A stretch of DNA of 50,965 nt. Origin: an uncultured Clostridia bacterium. GTDB taxonomy: Bacteria; Bacillota; Clostridia; Oscillospirales; Acutalibacteraceae. The notes below the pieces were generated by a model. That model was not told the DNA's origin. It was given only the letters and a program-made list of their open reading frames with translations, and ran no database searches. Each line of letters begins with the position of its first letter. Within the stretch, counting starts at the first letter, position 1. The stretch lies in assembly GCA_947631855.1 (NCBI GenBank), contig CANRMX010000011.1, positions 1-50,965 on the forward strand. The letters are read 5' to 3'. Shown one piece after another: positions 1 to 7,737 of the stretch. The position numbers and the translations under genes were made by a program.

Positions 1-510
1 GAGATGCGGGCCGCCGTCAAGGCCGCCGCCGACTATAACGGCCCGGTGTACATCCGGCTGGGCCGCCTGGCGGTGGAGAGCGTCCACAACAACGACGACT
101 TTTCCTTTGAATTGGGCCGCGGGGTGACCCTTCGGGATGGGGAGGACATCACCATCGTGGCCACGGGCCTGCTGGTGCAGGAGGCTGTGAAGGCCGCCAA
201 GGCGCTGGCGGAAAGCGGCATCAGCGCCCGGGTGCTGGATATCCACACCATCAAGCCGCTGGACACCACGCTGATCCTCAAGGCCGCCCTGGAGACCGGG
301 TGCATCCTCACCTGTGAGGAGCACAACGTCGTGGGCGGGTTGGGGGAGGCCGTGGCCTCCTACCTTTCCGAGGCGTGCCCCACGCCGGTGCACAAGCTGG
401 GCGTCAACGATGTGTTCGGGCATTCCGGCCCTGCACTGGAACTGCTGGAGGAATTCGGCCTCACCGCGCCCGCCATCGAGGCCCGGGTGCGGGAGATCCT
501 CAAAAAGTAG
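1..510 (+). CDS. Transketolase C-terminal subunit (5'-truncated by window edge)
   Basis: The reading frame is open from base 1 and ends at a TAG at 508-510, so the N terminus lies outside the window. The 169 visible residues match the last part of a transketolase C-terminal half: the end of the pyrimidine-binding domain (YIRLGR) and then the transketolase C domain (VLDIHTIKPLD, EEHNVVGGLGEAVA, GVNDVFGHSG). In Clostridia transketolase is often split into two adjacent genes; this would be the second. It transfers two-carbon units between sugar phosphates in the non-oxidative pentose phosphate pathway, in the cytoplasm. A 1-deoxyxylulose-5-phosphate synthase C terminus is the main alternative, but the motif set fits split transketolase better. 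Confidence 0.9.
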   Translation, partial: EMRAAVKAAADYNGPVYIRLGRLAVESVHNNDDFSFELGRGVTLRDGEDITIVATGLLVQEAVKAAKALAESGISARVLDIHTIKPLDTTLILKAALETGCILTCEEHNVVGGLGEAVASYLSEACPTPVHKLGVNDVFGHSGPALELLEEFGLTAPAIEARVREILKK

Positions 511-530
511 GGAAGCGCACGGTGGGAGAC

Positions 531-695
531 ATGGCCATTCGTCCCGCTCGCACGGAGGACTGGGCCAAAGCGTCCGGCGCGGCGGGGGTGCGGCTCCCTT
601 CCGGGGAGACCCGGGTGGGTGCCCACGCCTTCTACCGGTCGCTGGGGTATGCGGGCACTAATATGCAGCTCAACCTGAGGAAAATGTTCGACTGA
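531..695 (+). pseudogene. Remnant of a GNAT acetyltransferase gene
   Basis: A 54-codon frame opens with MAIRPARTEDW, a typical GNAT N terminus, then passes directly into a typical GNAT C terminus: a loop with SGETRVGAH, then FYRSLGY and a few closing residues ending KMFD. The central acetyl-CoA-binding strand and motif A (R/Q-x-x-G-x-G/A) are absent. The simplest reading is an in-frame internal deletion of a gene of about 150 codons. It starts 20 bases after the transketolase stop. A functional mini-protein cannot be excluded, but it lacks the cofactor-binding core. Confidence 0.55.
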
Positions 696-708
696 CTGTC
701 TTGATTTG

Positions 709-967
709 ATTCCCCGCCCGTAGGGCGGGGAATATATCTCTGCCCGAACGCCAGCCTGTTTTGCACTGCCGTGTATCTTTTGGGCCTTTCCGGATACAAT
801 GAATAACACAAGCGAAGATTTTTTATCATGATATATTCCCCGCCCGTAGGGCGGGGAATATATCTTTGCTCGAACGCCCGTAGGGCGGGGAATATGATTT
901 TGCTCAAACGCCTGTTTTGCAAGGCCGTGTATCTTTTGGCCTTTTCCGGATACAATGAATAACACAA
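709..967. repeat. Cluster of hairpin repeats (A) and 57-bp direct repeats (B)
   Basis: Two kinds of repeat alternate in this non-coding stretch. Element A is a perfect inverted repeat with 11-base arms (ATTCCCCGCCC / GGGCGGGGAAT) and a GTA loop, at 709-733 and 835-859. A third copy at 876-893 keeps the loop and right arm but has lost the outer left arm, as if fused to the tail of the second copy through shared GCCCG. Each A is followed by AATAT and a TGCNC-AACGCC tail. Element B is 57 bp, at 755-811 and 911-967, about 53/57 identical, ending in GATACAATGAATAACACAA. The order is A-B-A-A-B. No protein-coding reading is convincing. Confidence 0.85.
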
Positions 968-991
968 AGCATTGACAGAGAGGTATTCCGT

Positions 992-1168
992 ATGCAGAAG
1001 AAAGACTTGGAAGAGATGGACCCTGAGGCCCGCCGATATTTCGACACCCTGCCCGCGTCGCTGCGGGAACAGCTGATGCAGAGCGGCGTGAAGATGACCA
1101 CCCGGGAACAGCTGGAAAGCTATTGCGTCAATGTGCTCCGGCAGCACGGCAACGGCATCCGGCTGTAA
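992..1168 (+). CDS. Small uncharacterised protein, 58 residues
   Basis: ATG at 992 is preceded by a GAGAGG ribosome-binding site (978-983), and the frame ends at a TAA at 1166-1168, right before a terminator. The product starts MQKKDLEEMDPEARRYF and contains LPASLREQLMQSGVKM and TTREQLESY. It is charged, mostly helical by composition, and has no signal peptide, Cys pair or membrane segment. I do not recognise a named family; the pattern is that of small conserved hypothetical proteins of Clostridia. Its upstream region is made of the B repeat, so that repeat may supply its promoter. Confidence 0.6.
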   Translation: MQKKDLEEMDPEARRYFDTLPASLREQLMQSGVKMTTREQLESYCVNVLRQHGNGIRL

Positions 1169-1177
1169 TGAAACAGG

Positions 1178-1206
1178 AAAATCCCCGTTCTGTGACGGGG
1201 ATTTTT
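1178..1206. terminator. Bidirectional intrinsic terminator
   Basis: Inverted repeat AAATCCCCGT / ACGGGGATTT around a short loop, flanked by A- and T-runs. It lies between the stop of the 58-residue gene (+) and the stop of the MazG-like gene (-), so it can serve both. Confidence 0.75.
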
Positions 1207-1219
1207 CGTATGCGCAGCG

Positions 1220-1543
1220 CTACCACCTTTGCATATTCCGCCGGTGCTTCTCCCGGTAGATGGTCTCGATCTCCTCCGGCGTGACGCCATAGCACAGGCA
1301 CAGGTCGTTTAAGTACATCATCACGTCGCAGAATTCCTCCACGAAGTGCCGCCGAGTCTCGCGGTCGGTCATGATCGCACCGCCCTGCTTCTTGAGGATA
1401 TCCGCCACTTCGCCGATCTCGCCCACGGCCCACAGCAGGGACTGCACGCCCTTTTCCGGCCCAAGGCCGCCCCATCTGTCCAAATACTTGGCCTGCAGTT
1501 CCTTTTGGATCGCCTGCATGGCGGCAAAATCAAAAGAACCCAT
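1220..1543 (-). CDS. MazG-like nucleotide pyrophosphohydrolase
   Basis: 107 residues with the all-alpha NTP pyrophosphohydrolase (MazG/dUTPase-2) pattern: WAVGEIGEVADILKK on one helix (E-x-x-E metal ligands) and EEFCDVMMYLNDLC (E-x-x-D) on the next. Members hydrolyse non-canonical or excess NTPs to NMP and pyrophosphate in the cytoplasm, usually as dimers. The start at 1543 is preferred because AGGAGG then lies 9 bases upstream; an ATG two codons earlier (1549) is only 3 bases from it. The gene is monocistronic, with its own promoter at 1572-1600, divergent from PFOR. The exact substrate cannot be told. Confidence 0.8.
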   Translation of the reverse strand: MGSFDFAAMQAIQKELQAKYLDRWGGLGPEKGVQSLLWAVGEIGEVADILKKQGGAIMTDRETRRHFVEEFCDVMMYLNDLCLCYGVTPEEIETIYREKHRRNMQRW

Positions 1544-1571
1544 CCCCATCCGCCTCCTTTGTTTTGACCCC

Positions 1572-1600
1572 ATTCTATCCCAAAACGCCCCTTCTGTCAA
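1572..1600 (-). promoter_or_regulatory. Sigma-A-type promoter of the MazG-like gene
   Basis: On the minus strand TTGACA (1600-1595), a 17-base spacer and TAGAAT (1577-1572). The start codon lies 29 bases downstream of the -10, so the leader is short. Confidence 0.75.
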
Positions 1601-1639
1601 CTCCAGGGGAGAGAGGCGGGAATTTTTGTGATTTCCATC

Positions 1640-1668
1640 TTTACAGTGGGGGAAAAAGGTGATAAAAT
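1640..1668 (+). promoter_or_regulatory. Probable promoter of the pyruvate:ferredoxin oxidoreductase gene
   Basis: TTTACA (1640-1645), 17-base spacer, TAAAAT (1663-1668). The roughly 80-base leader carries a short GGGTACCGGTCAACCC stem and the AAAAAGGAGG ribosome-binding site at 1733-1742. Confidence 0.6.
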
Positions 1669-1752
1669 AATCCTGTATGAGTGGGCGGGTACCGGTCAAC
1701 CCGGGATCTGTACCGTCTGTTCCGATCATCCAAAAAGGAGGAAATAAGTTCT

Positions 1753-4700
1753 ATGGCAAGACAAATGAAAACCATGGATGGCAACAACGCCGCCGCGCAT
1801 GTATCCTATGCGTTTACCGACGTTGCCGCCATCTACCCCATCACGCCCTCTTCCGTGATGGCCGATGAAACGGACAAGTATGCCGCTGCAGGCCGCAAAA
1901 ACCTGTTCGGCAGAGAGGTCCGTGTCACCGAGATGCAGAGTGAGGCCGGCGCCGCCGGCGCAGTCCACGGCTCTCTGGCCGCGGGTGCGCTGACCACCAC
2001 CTACACCGCTTCCCAGGGCCTGCTGCTGATGATCCCCAATATGTACAAGATGGCCGGCGAGCTGCTGCCCAGCGTGATCCATGTATCCGCCCGTACCCTC
2101 GCCACCCACGCGCTGAACATCTTTGGCGATCACTCCGACGTATACGCCTGCCGGCAGACCGGTTACGCCATGCTGTGCTCCAACTCCCCCCAGGAAGTTA
2201 TGGATCTGGGCGCCGTGGCGCACCTCTCCGCCATCAAGGGCAAGGTGCCCTTCCTGCACTTCTTCGATGGCTTCCGCACCTCCCATGAGATCCAGAAGAT
2301 CGAGGTTTGGGATTACAAGGATCTGGGCGAAATGCTGGATTGGGACGCGGTGGATGCTTTCCGCCGCCACGCGCTGAATCCCGAGCATCCCGTGCTCCGC
2401 GGCCAGGCCCAGAACGGCGACATCTTCTTCCAGGCCCGTGAAGCCTGCAACAAGTACTACGACGCGGTGCCCGAGGTCGTGGTGGAGTACATGAACAAGG
2501 TCAATGCCAAGTGCGGCACCGACTACAAGCCCTTCAATTACTACGGCGCGCCCGATGCGGAAGAAGTCATCATCGCCATGGGCTCCGCCTGCGAGACCGC
2601 CGAAGAAGTGGTGGATTACCTCACCGCCGCCGGCGAGAAGGTCGGCCTGGTAAAGGTCCATCTGTATCGTCCCTTCGTGGCCAAGTACCTGCTGGACGTC
2701 CTGCCCGAGACCGTGAAGAAGATCTCCGTGCTGGACCGCACCAAGGAGCCCGGCTCCCTGGGCGAGCCCCTGTATCTGGACGTGCTGGCCGCCATCAACG
2801 GCACCCAGTTCGGCGCCTGCCCGGTGTACACCGGCCGCTATGGTCTGGGCAGCAAGGACACCAAGCCCAGCGACATCATCGCCGTCTACCGCAACATGGA
2901 GAGCGCCACCCCCAAGAAGCGCTTCACCATCGGCATCGTGGACGATGTGACCCATCTGTCTCTGGATATCACCGAGGATCCCGATACCGCTCCTGCCGGC
3001 ACCACCAGCTGCAAGTTCTGGGGCCTGGGCTCCGACGGCACCGTGGGCGCCAACAAGAACTCCATCAAGATCATCGGCGACCACACCGATATGTACGCCC
3101 AGGGCTACTTCGACTATGACTCCAAGAAGTCCGGTGGCCTGACCATTTCCCACCTGCGGTTCGGCCATACCCCTATCAAGTCCACCTACTACATTTCCAA
3201 GGCGGATTTCGTGGCCTGCTCCAATCCTGCCTATCTGGACACCTACGACATGGTGCAGGATCTGAAGCCCCACGGCAGCTTCCTGCTCAACTGCGCCTGG
3301 ACGGATGAAGAGATGGATCGCCGTCTGCCCGGCAAGGTGAAGAAGTATATCGCCGACAACGACATCAACTTCTACACCATCGACGGCTTCAAGATCGGCA
3401 AGGAGATCGGTCTGGGCACCCGCATCAACACCGTGCTGCAGTCCGCCTTCTTCTCCATCGCCAAGATCATCCCCGAAGAGGATGCCATCGGCTACATGAA
3501 GGACGCCGCCACCAAGTCCTACGGCCGCAAGGGCGAGGCCGTGGTCAAGATGAACCACGACGCCATTGACCAGGGCGCTACCGGCTACAAGAAGGTCAAC
3601 GTGCCTGAGAGCTGGAAGAACGCCGTGGACGACACCAAGCCCCATGTGGCTACCGGCGACCGCCAGGAGCTGGTGGACTATGTGAACAACGTGGTCTATC
3701 CCGTCAACTCCTTCCATGGCAAGGATTTGCCTGTTTCCACCTTTGAGAATTACGCCGACGGCACCAGCCCCCAGGGCACTGCCGCCTATGAGAAGCGCGG
3801 CGTGGCCGTGGATGTGCCCGAGTGGATCGTGGAGAACTGCATCCAGTGCAACCAGTGCTCCTATGTCTGCCCCCATGCGGTCATCCGTCCCATCGCCATG
3901 ACCGACGAAGAGCTGGCCGCCGCTCCCGAGGGCACCAAGAGCAAGCCCATGCTGGGTGTGCCCGGTATGCACTTTGCCATGGTGATCTCCGCTCTGGACT
4001 GCACCGGCTGCGGCTCCTGCGTCACCACCTGCCCCGCCAAGGAGAAGGCCCTGAAGATGGCCCCCATCGATTCCCAGCGCGCCCAGCAGGATGTGTTCGG
4101 CTATGCCATCGATCTGCCCGCCAAGCCCGAAGTGGCTGAGAAGTTCAAGGAGACTACCGTCAAGGGCAGCCAGTTCAAGCAGCCCCTGCTGGAGTTCTCC
4201 GGCGCTTGCGGCGGCTGCGGTGAGACGCCCTATGCCAAGCTGGCCACTCAGCTGTTCGGCGATAAGATGTTCATCGCCAACGCCACCGGCTGCTCCTCCA
4301 TCTGGGGCGGCTCCGCGCCTGCCACGCCTTATACCGTGAACAAGCAGGGCCACGGCCCCGCCTGGCAGAACTCCCTGTTTGAGGACAACGCCGAATTCGG
4401 CCTGGGCATGGCCCTGGCGCAGAACGCTGTCCGCGGCCGTCTGGCGGAGCTCACCGAGAAGCTCATCGCCATCGACTATGTGGAGCAGGAAGTCAAGGAT
4501 ACCGGCAAGAAGTGGCTGGAGACCATGAACGATTCCAAGACCAACGAGGCTGCCGCCGAGGCGTACATCGCCGCGCTGGAGTACAGCCGCGCCTCCATCG
4601 ATTGGGTCATCAACTGGGCCAAGTCCGACGAGGCCGTGAAGGTCATGGGCAGCAAGGAAGCTGCCGAGGCTCATGTGAAGGAGCTGGAGGAGAAGAAGGC

Positions 4701-5424
4701 TGCCGGCCAGAAGTATTGCGACTGCCCCGCCTGCTCTCTCTGCGATCAGATCTTGAAGGATAAGGATTATCTGGCCAAGAAGTCCATGTGGATCTTCGGC
4801 GGCGACGGCTGGGCCTATGACATCGGCTTCGGCGGTCTGGATCATGCCATCGCTTCCGGCGAGAACATCAACATCCTGGTGTTCGATACCGAGGTGTATT
4901 CCAACACCGGCGGCCAGGCTTCCAAGTCCACGCCCACCGGCTCTGTGGCGCAGTTTGCCGCCACCGGCAAGGCCACCAAGAAGAAGGATCTGGCTGCCAT
5001 CGCCATGAGCTACGGCTATGTGTATGTGGCGCAGGTCGCCATGGGTGCCGACATGAATCAGTGCATCAAGGCGTTCAGCGAGGCCGAGAGCTATCAGGGC
5101 CCGTCCCTGATCCTGGCCTACGCGCCCTGCATCAACCACGGCATCAAGGGCGGCATGGGCGTGTCCCAGCTGGAGGAGAAGAAAGCGGTCGCGGCCGGTT
5201 ATTGGCACAACTTCCGCTTCGATCCCCGTCGTGCCGACAACGGTGAGAATCCGTTCCAGCTGGACAGCAAGGCTCCTTCCGCCAGCTATCGCGACTTCAT
5301 CATGGGCGAGGTCCGTTACAACAGCCTGACCCGTTCCTTCCCGGAGCGCGCCGAGCAGCTGTTCACCAAGGCCGAGCAGTACGCCGAGGAGAAGTACGCC
5401 AAGCTGAAGAAGATGGCCGAGTAA
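1753..5424 (+). CDS. nifJ: Pyruvate:ferredoxin (flavodoxin) oxidoreductase, single-chain
   Basis: 1223 residues, the expected size for the homodimeric PFOR that oxidises pyruvate and CoA to acetyl-CoA and CO2, giving electrons to ferredoxin; it is central to anaerobic energy metabolism. Visible in order: domain I with YPITPSS (from Y28), the CoA/gamma-type region, two ferredoxin-type 4Fe-4S motifs (CIQCNQCSYVCP from C696 and CTGCGSCVTTCP from C750), and the C-terminal TPP domain with GACGGCGETPYAKL, GDGWAYDIGFGG (from about 1016) and NTGGQASKSTPTG. Cys pairs near CDCPACSLC match the proximal cluster. Start chosen at the ATG after AAAAAGGAGGAAATAAG. Monocistronic between its own promoter and a strong terminator. 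Confidence 0.97.
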   Translation: MARQMKTMDGNNAAAHVSYAFTDVAAIYPITPSSVMADETDKYAAAGRKNLFGREVRVTEMQSEAGAAGAVHGSLAAGALTTTYTASQGLLLMIPNMYKMAGELLPSVIHVSARTLATHALNIFGDHSDVYACRQTGYAMLCSNSPQEVMDLGAVAHLSAIKGKVPFLHFFDGFRTSHEIQKIEVWDYKDLGEMLDWDAVDAFRRHALNPEHPVLRGQAQNGDIFFQAREACNKYYDAVPEVVVEYMNKVNAKCGTDYKPFNYYGAPDAEEVIIAMGSACETAEEVVDYLTAAGEKVGLVKVHLYRPFVAKYLLDVLPETVKKISVLDRTKEPGSLGEPLYLDVLAAINGTQFGACPVYTGRYGLGSKDTKPSDIIAVYRNMESATPKKRFTIGIVDDVTHLSLDITEDPDTAPAGTTSCKFWGLGSDGTVGANKNSIKIIGDHTDMYAQGYFDYDSKKSGGLTISHLRFGHTPIKSTYYISKADFVACSNPAYLDTYDMVQDLKPHGSFLLNCAWTDEEMDRRLPGKVKKYIADNDINFYTIDGFKIGKEIGLGTRINTVLQSAFFSIAKIIPEEDAIGYMKDAATKSYGRKGEAVVKMNHDAIDQGATGYKKVNVPESWKNAVDDTKPHVATGDRQELVDYVNNVVYPVNSFHGKDLPVSTFENYADGTSPQGTAAYEKRGVAVDVPEWIVENCIQCNQCSYVCPHAVIRPIAMTDEELAAAPEGTKSKPMLGVPGMHFAMVISALDCTGCGSCVTTCPAKEKALKMAPIDSQRAQQDVFGYAIDLPAKPEVAEKFKETTVKGSQFKQPLLEFSGACGGCGETPYAKLATQLFGDKMFIANATGCSSIWGGSAPATPYTVNKQGHGPAWQNSLFEDNAEFGLGMALAQNAVRGRLAELTEKLIAIDYVEQEVKDTGKKWLETMNDSKTNEAAAEAYIAALEYSRASIDWVINWAKSDEAVKVMGSKEAAEAHVKELEEKKAAGQKYCDCPACSLCDQILKDKDYLAKKSMWIFGGDGWAYDIGFGGLDHAIASGENINILVFDTEVYSNTGGQASKSTPTGSVAQFAATGKATKKKDLAAIAMSYGYVYVAQVAMGADMNQCIKAFSEAESYQGPSLILAYAPCINHGIKGGMGVSQLEEKKAVAAGYWHNFRFDPRRADNGENPFQLDSKAPSASYRDFIMGEVRYNSLTRSFPERAEQLFTKAEQYAEEKYAKLKKMAE

Positions 5425-5464
5425 TTCATCGCATCCATCTCGTTTTAGAGACCTCCTTTTTTGG

Positions 5465-5496
5465 AAAAGGCTCGCCTTCGGGCGGGCCTTTTTCCG
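5465..5496 (+). terminator. Intrinsic terminator after PFOR
   Basis: 12-base stem (AAAAGGCTCGCC / GGCGGGCCTTTT, one G-T pair) closed by a TTCG tetraloop, followed by T residues. Confidence 0.85.
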
Positions 5497-5504
5497 TGGT
5501 GGGG

Positions 5505-5533
5505 TTGCAATCCCGTGTGGCGAGGCGTATAAT
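5505..5533 (+). promoter_or_regulatory. Sigma-A-type promoter of the GNAT gene
   Basis: TTGCAA (5505-5510), exact 17-base spacer, TATAAT (5528-5533); the start codon follows 27 bases later. Confidence 0.75.
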
Positions 5534-5559
5534 GACAGGCAGAAAAGGAGTGGAAAACG

Positions 5560-6093
5560 ATGGACAAGCTGACGATCCGGCCGATCACGCAACAGACGCC
5601 GGAGCTTTCGGAGATCAAGGCGCTCTATTGCCGGGCCTTCCCGGAGAATGAGCGGCGGGACTTTGAAGCATTGATCCGTCCCCGGGGCGATTATTTGACT
5701 TTTTCGGGTTTCTGGGACGGGCCGACTTTTGTGGGATTTGTCTGCCTGCTCACCAGCGGGGATATTTCCCACATCATCTATTTTGCGGTGGAGGAGGCCC
5801 TGCGGAACCAGGGCTACGGCGGCGCGATCCTGCGCCAGGTGGCCGAATCGCGGCCCGGATACCGGCTGCTGGTGGATATCGAGCGGGAATATCCCGGTGC
5901 GCCCAACAATCCCCAGCGTGCCCGGCGCAAGGCATTCTATCTCCGCCATGGGTATGGGGAGACGCCGGTGCGCTACCGCTGGCGCGAGGAGGAGTATGAG
6001 ATTCTTTGCAGCGGGGGCGCGCTCACCGACGAAGAATTCGACGCCTTCTGGGAGTCGCTGGAGCGGCAGGACCCACACCCGGTGGGAGAGTGA
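5560..6093 (+). CDS. GNAT-family N-acetyltransferase
   Basis: 177 residues. The N terminus (LTIRPIT...ELSEIKALYCRAFPENERRDFEALI) and the later VEEALRNQGYGGAILRQV (motif A, R/Q-x-x-G-x-G: NQGYGG) followed by DIEREYPGAPNNPQRARRKAFYLRHGY are typical of a GNAT subgroup common in Clostridia. It should move an acetyl group from acetyl-CoA to an unknown amine in the cytoplasm. AAAAGGAG lies 10 bases before the ATG. It is a single gene with its own promoter and a shared terminator facing cca. Substrate is unknown. Confidence 0.85.
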   Translation: MDKLTIRPITQQTPELSEIKALYCRAFPENERRDFEALIRPRGDYLTFSGFWDGPTFVGFVCLLTSGDISHIIYFAVEEALRNQGYGGAILRQVAESRPGYRLLVDIEREYPGAPNNPQRARRKAFYLRHGYGETPVRYRWREEEYEILCSGGALTDEEFDAFWESLERQDPHPVGE

Positions 6094-6094
6094 G

Positions 6095-6126
6095 AAGAAG
6101 CCCCGGCCTTTGCCGGGGCTTTCTTA
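6095..6126. terminator. Bidirectional intrinsic terminator
   Basis: Stem AAGCCCCGGC / GCCGGGGCTT with a short loop, A-rich on one side and T-rich on the other, between the GNAT stop and the end of the minus-strand cca unit. Confidence 0.8.
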
Positions 6127-6277
6127 TCATTTCTTCAAAGCTGCGCCAATTTTTCGTGATTGGCTGCCCGCCGTCCAGGTGCAGCACCGGGCAGGTCAGG
6201 GCCTTCTCCCACTGGTCGTGCTGGGCCCGGCTGCGCATATCCGTGCCGCCGATCAATGGGTTATATTGGCGGATTCC
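6125..6277 (-). pseudogene. Possible C-terminal remnant of a small kinase-like gene downstream of cca
   Basis: A minus-strand frame, open after a stop codon just upstream of 6277, reads YNPLIGGTDMRSRAQHDQWE, then KALTCPVLHLDGGQPI and SFEEMI. This looks like the end of a real protein (W/HDxW and VLxLDG patterns occur at the C termini of P-loop nucleotide kinases). It overlaps the cca stop codon, has no in-frame start with a ribosome-binding site, and runs into the terminator without its own stop. The best guess is a truncated gene fused against cca; family assignment is weak. Confidence 0.3.
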
Positions 6278-7608
6278 TCACCCGCCAGTTCACCTGCCCG
6301 CCGCAGCAGGGTCTCCCGGGTGTTTTCCAGCCGGTCGTCCAGCACCTCGTCCAATAACCGATGCAGCGCCCGGCCCAGCGCAGGGGAGGGGGAATATCCC
6401 AGCGCCAGCAGGTCTTTTCCGGAGATCGCCAAATCCTTGAGGGTGAGGGTGCTTTCCTCCGCCAGCAGTCTTCGGGCAGCGGATTCCGTGGCCACCAGCC
6501 CGGGCAGGCGCTGTTCCAACAGGCCCGGCGTTTGGGCAGCCCAGTCGGCGCGGATCAGGTCAAGCAGGCGGAACAGCTGCGCTTCGCCCAGCCGGGCCAG
6601 CAGCTTTTTCAGGCGCTTTTCCGTGGGCGGCATCTGCTCCATATGCAGGGCCACCAGCTGCAAGATTGCTTCGCCGTCCCGCCGGGAGAACCGCATCCGC
6701 TCCAGAATCTCCCGGCTGATCGCTTCGCTGCGGGCCGCGTGGCCGTAAAAGTGTGCGCCGGCGCTGTCGGTGGACTTCGTATCGGGCTTGCCGCAGTCGT
6801 GGAGCAGCGCCGCCCACCGGACAATGGGATCGGCCTCCGCCGCGTCCAGCGCGTGCAGCGTGTGCTCCCACACATCGAAGCAATGGTAGGGGGATTCCTG
6901 CCCGCAGCCCATCATGGGGCGCAGCTCCGGCAGCACCGTGAAGACCACCTCCGGGTAAGCCCGCAGCACCTGGGCCGCCCAACGCCCCGGCAGCAGCCGG
7001 GTCAGCTCCTCCCGAACCCGCTCGTGGGAGAGGGCATGGAGCAGGTCTTTTTGGGCGATTGCCGCCCGGCCGGTGCCGCTCTCGATGGAAAAGCCCAACG
7101 TGGCGGCGAACCGCAGCAGGCGGAGGATGCGCAGGGCGTCTTCATTAAAGCGCAGGGCAGGGTCGCCCACGGTGCGGAGGATGCCCGCCCGCAGATCGGC
7201 CCCGCCGCCGAAGGCGTCCAACAAACCCCGTCGGGGATGATAGGCCAGGGCGTTCACCGTGAAATCCCGCCGGGCCAGGTCCTCCTCGATCCGCCCGGAG
7301 AACCGCAGCGCCGCCGGGTGCCGGTGGTCGCTGGAGCCCGTCTCGGCCCGATAGGTGGTGATCTCGATATTCCCGCCCGGCAGCACCGCCGTCACCGTGC
7401 CGTGGCGCACGCCGGTAGGGAGCACGCGAATCCCATGAAGCGCGGCGGCAGTCTCCTCCGGCGTGGCGGCGGTGGCCACATCCCAGTCGGCGGGCATGCG
7501 GCCCAGCAGGGAATCCCGGACGCAGCCGCCCACGATCCAGGCTTCAAAGCCCGCGCCCTCCAGCAGGGCAAGCACCCGCAGCACATCCTCCGGCACCGCT
7601 ATATCCAT
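6253..7608 (-). CDS. cca: CCA tRNA nucleotidyltransferase
   Basis: 451 residues. The class II nucleotidyltransferase head carries GGCVRD (27-32) and DWDV (41-44, metal-binding carboxylates), followed by RRDFTVNALAY and the RNA-binding RFNEDALRILRLLRFAATLGF block. An HD domain follows (HDCGKPDTKS, His near residue 268), as in the longer bacterial CCA enzymes. It adds or repairs the 3' CCA of tRNAs in the cytoplasm. The two tRNA genes in this window already encode CCA, so here it would act mainly in repair. GGAGG lies 7 bases before the ATG. Probable promoter at 7641-7669. Confidence 0.95.
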   Translation of the reverse strand: MDIAVPEDVLRVLALLEGAGFEAWIVGGCVRDSLLGRMPADWDVATAATPEETAAALHGIRVLPTGVRHGTVTAVLPGGNIEITTYRAETGSSDHRHPAALRFSGRIEEDLARRDFTVNALAYHPRRGLLDAFGGGADLRAGILRTVGDPALRFNEDALRILRLLRFAATLGFSIESGTGRAAIAQKDLLHALSHERVREELTRLLPGRWAAQVLRAYPEVVFTVLPELRPMMGCGQESPYHCFDVWEHTLHALDAAEADPIVRWAALLHDCGKPDTKSTDSAGAHFYGHAARSEAISREILERMRFSRRDGEAILQLVALHMEQMPPTEKRLKKLLARLGEAQLFRLLDLIRADWAAQTPGLLEQRLPGLVATESAARRLLAEESTLTLKDLAISGKDLLALGYSPSPALGRALHRLLDEVLDDRLENTRETLLRRAGELAGEESANITH

Positions 7609-7640
7609 CCGAACACCTCCACCGTTTTCTTGTGGGATTT

Positions 7641-7669
7641 ACCTTACCATGTTTTGCGGCTTTTTTCAA
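7641..7669 (-). promoter_or_regulatory. Probable promoter of cca
   Basis: Minus strand TTGAAA (7669-7664), 17-base spacer, TAAGGT (7646-7641). The -10 is weak. It is divergent from, and only 7 bases from, the -35 of the SEC-C gene. Confidence 0.5.
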
Positions 7670-7676
7670 GGTTTCG

Positions 7677-7705
7677 TTGACATTTCCCGGGAAAAATGGT
7701 AGGAT
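7677..7705 (+). promoter_or_regulatory. Promoter of the SEC-C gene with a palindrome in the spacer
   Basis: TTGACA (7677-7682), 17-base spacer, TAGGAT (7700-7705). The spacer starts with the perfect 12-base palindrome TTTCCCGGGAAA (7683-7694). A similar palindrome sits at the same place in the V-ATPase promoter (26000-26028), suggesting a common operator. Confidence 0.65.
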
Positions 7706-7737
7706 TTCCTTAGCAAAAACCGGAAAGGGTGTAGGTC

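Noticed and set aside
709-967. The hairpin repeats as a CRISPR array
   Set aside because: Only three copies of A with unequal spacing, one truncated; the spacers are themselves repeated, and no cas gene is nearby.
1726-6078. A 1450-codon open frame on the minus strand opposite PFOR
   Set aside because: It is the mirror of a GC-rich coding strand: low-complexity Leu/Gly/Val/Asp/His composition, no ribosome-binding site, and PFOR on the other strand is certain.
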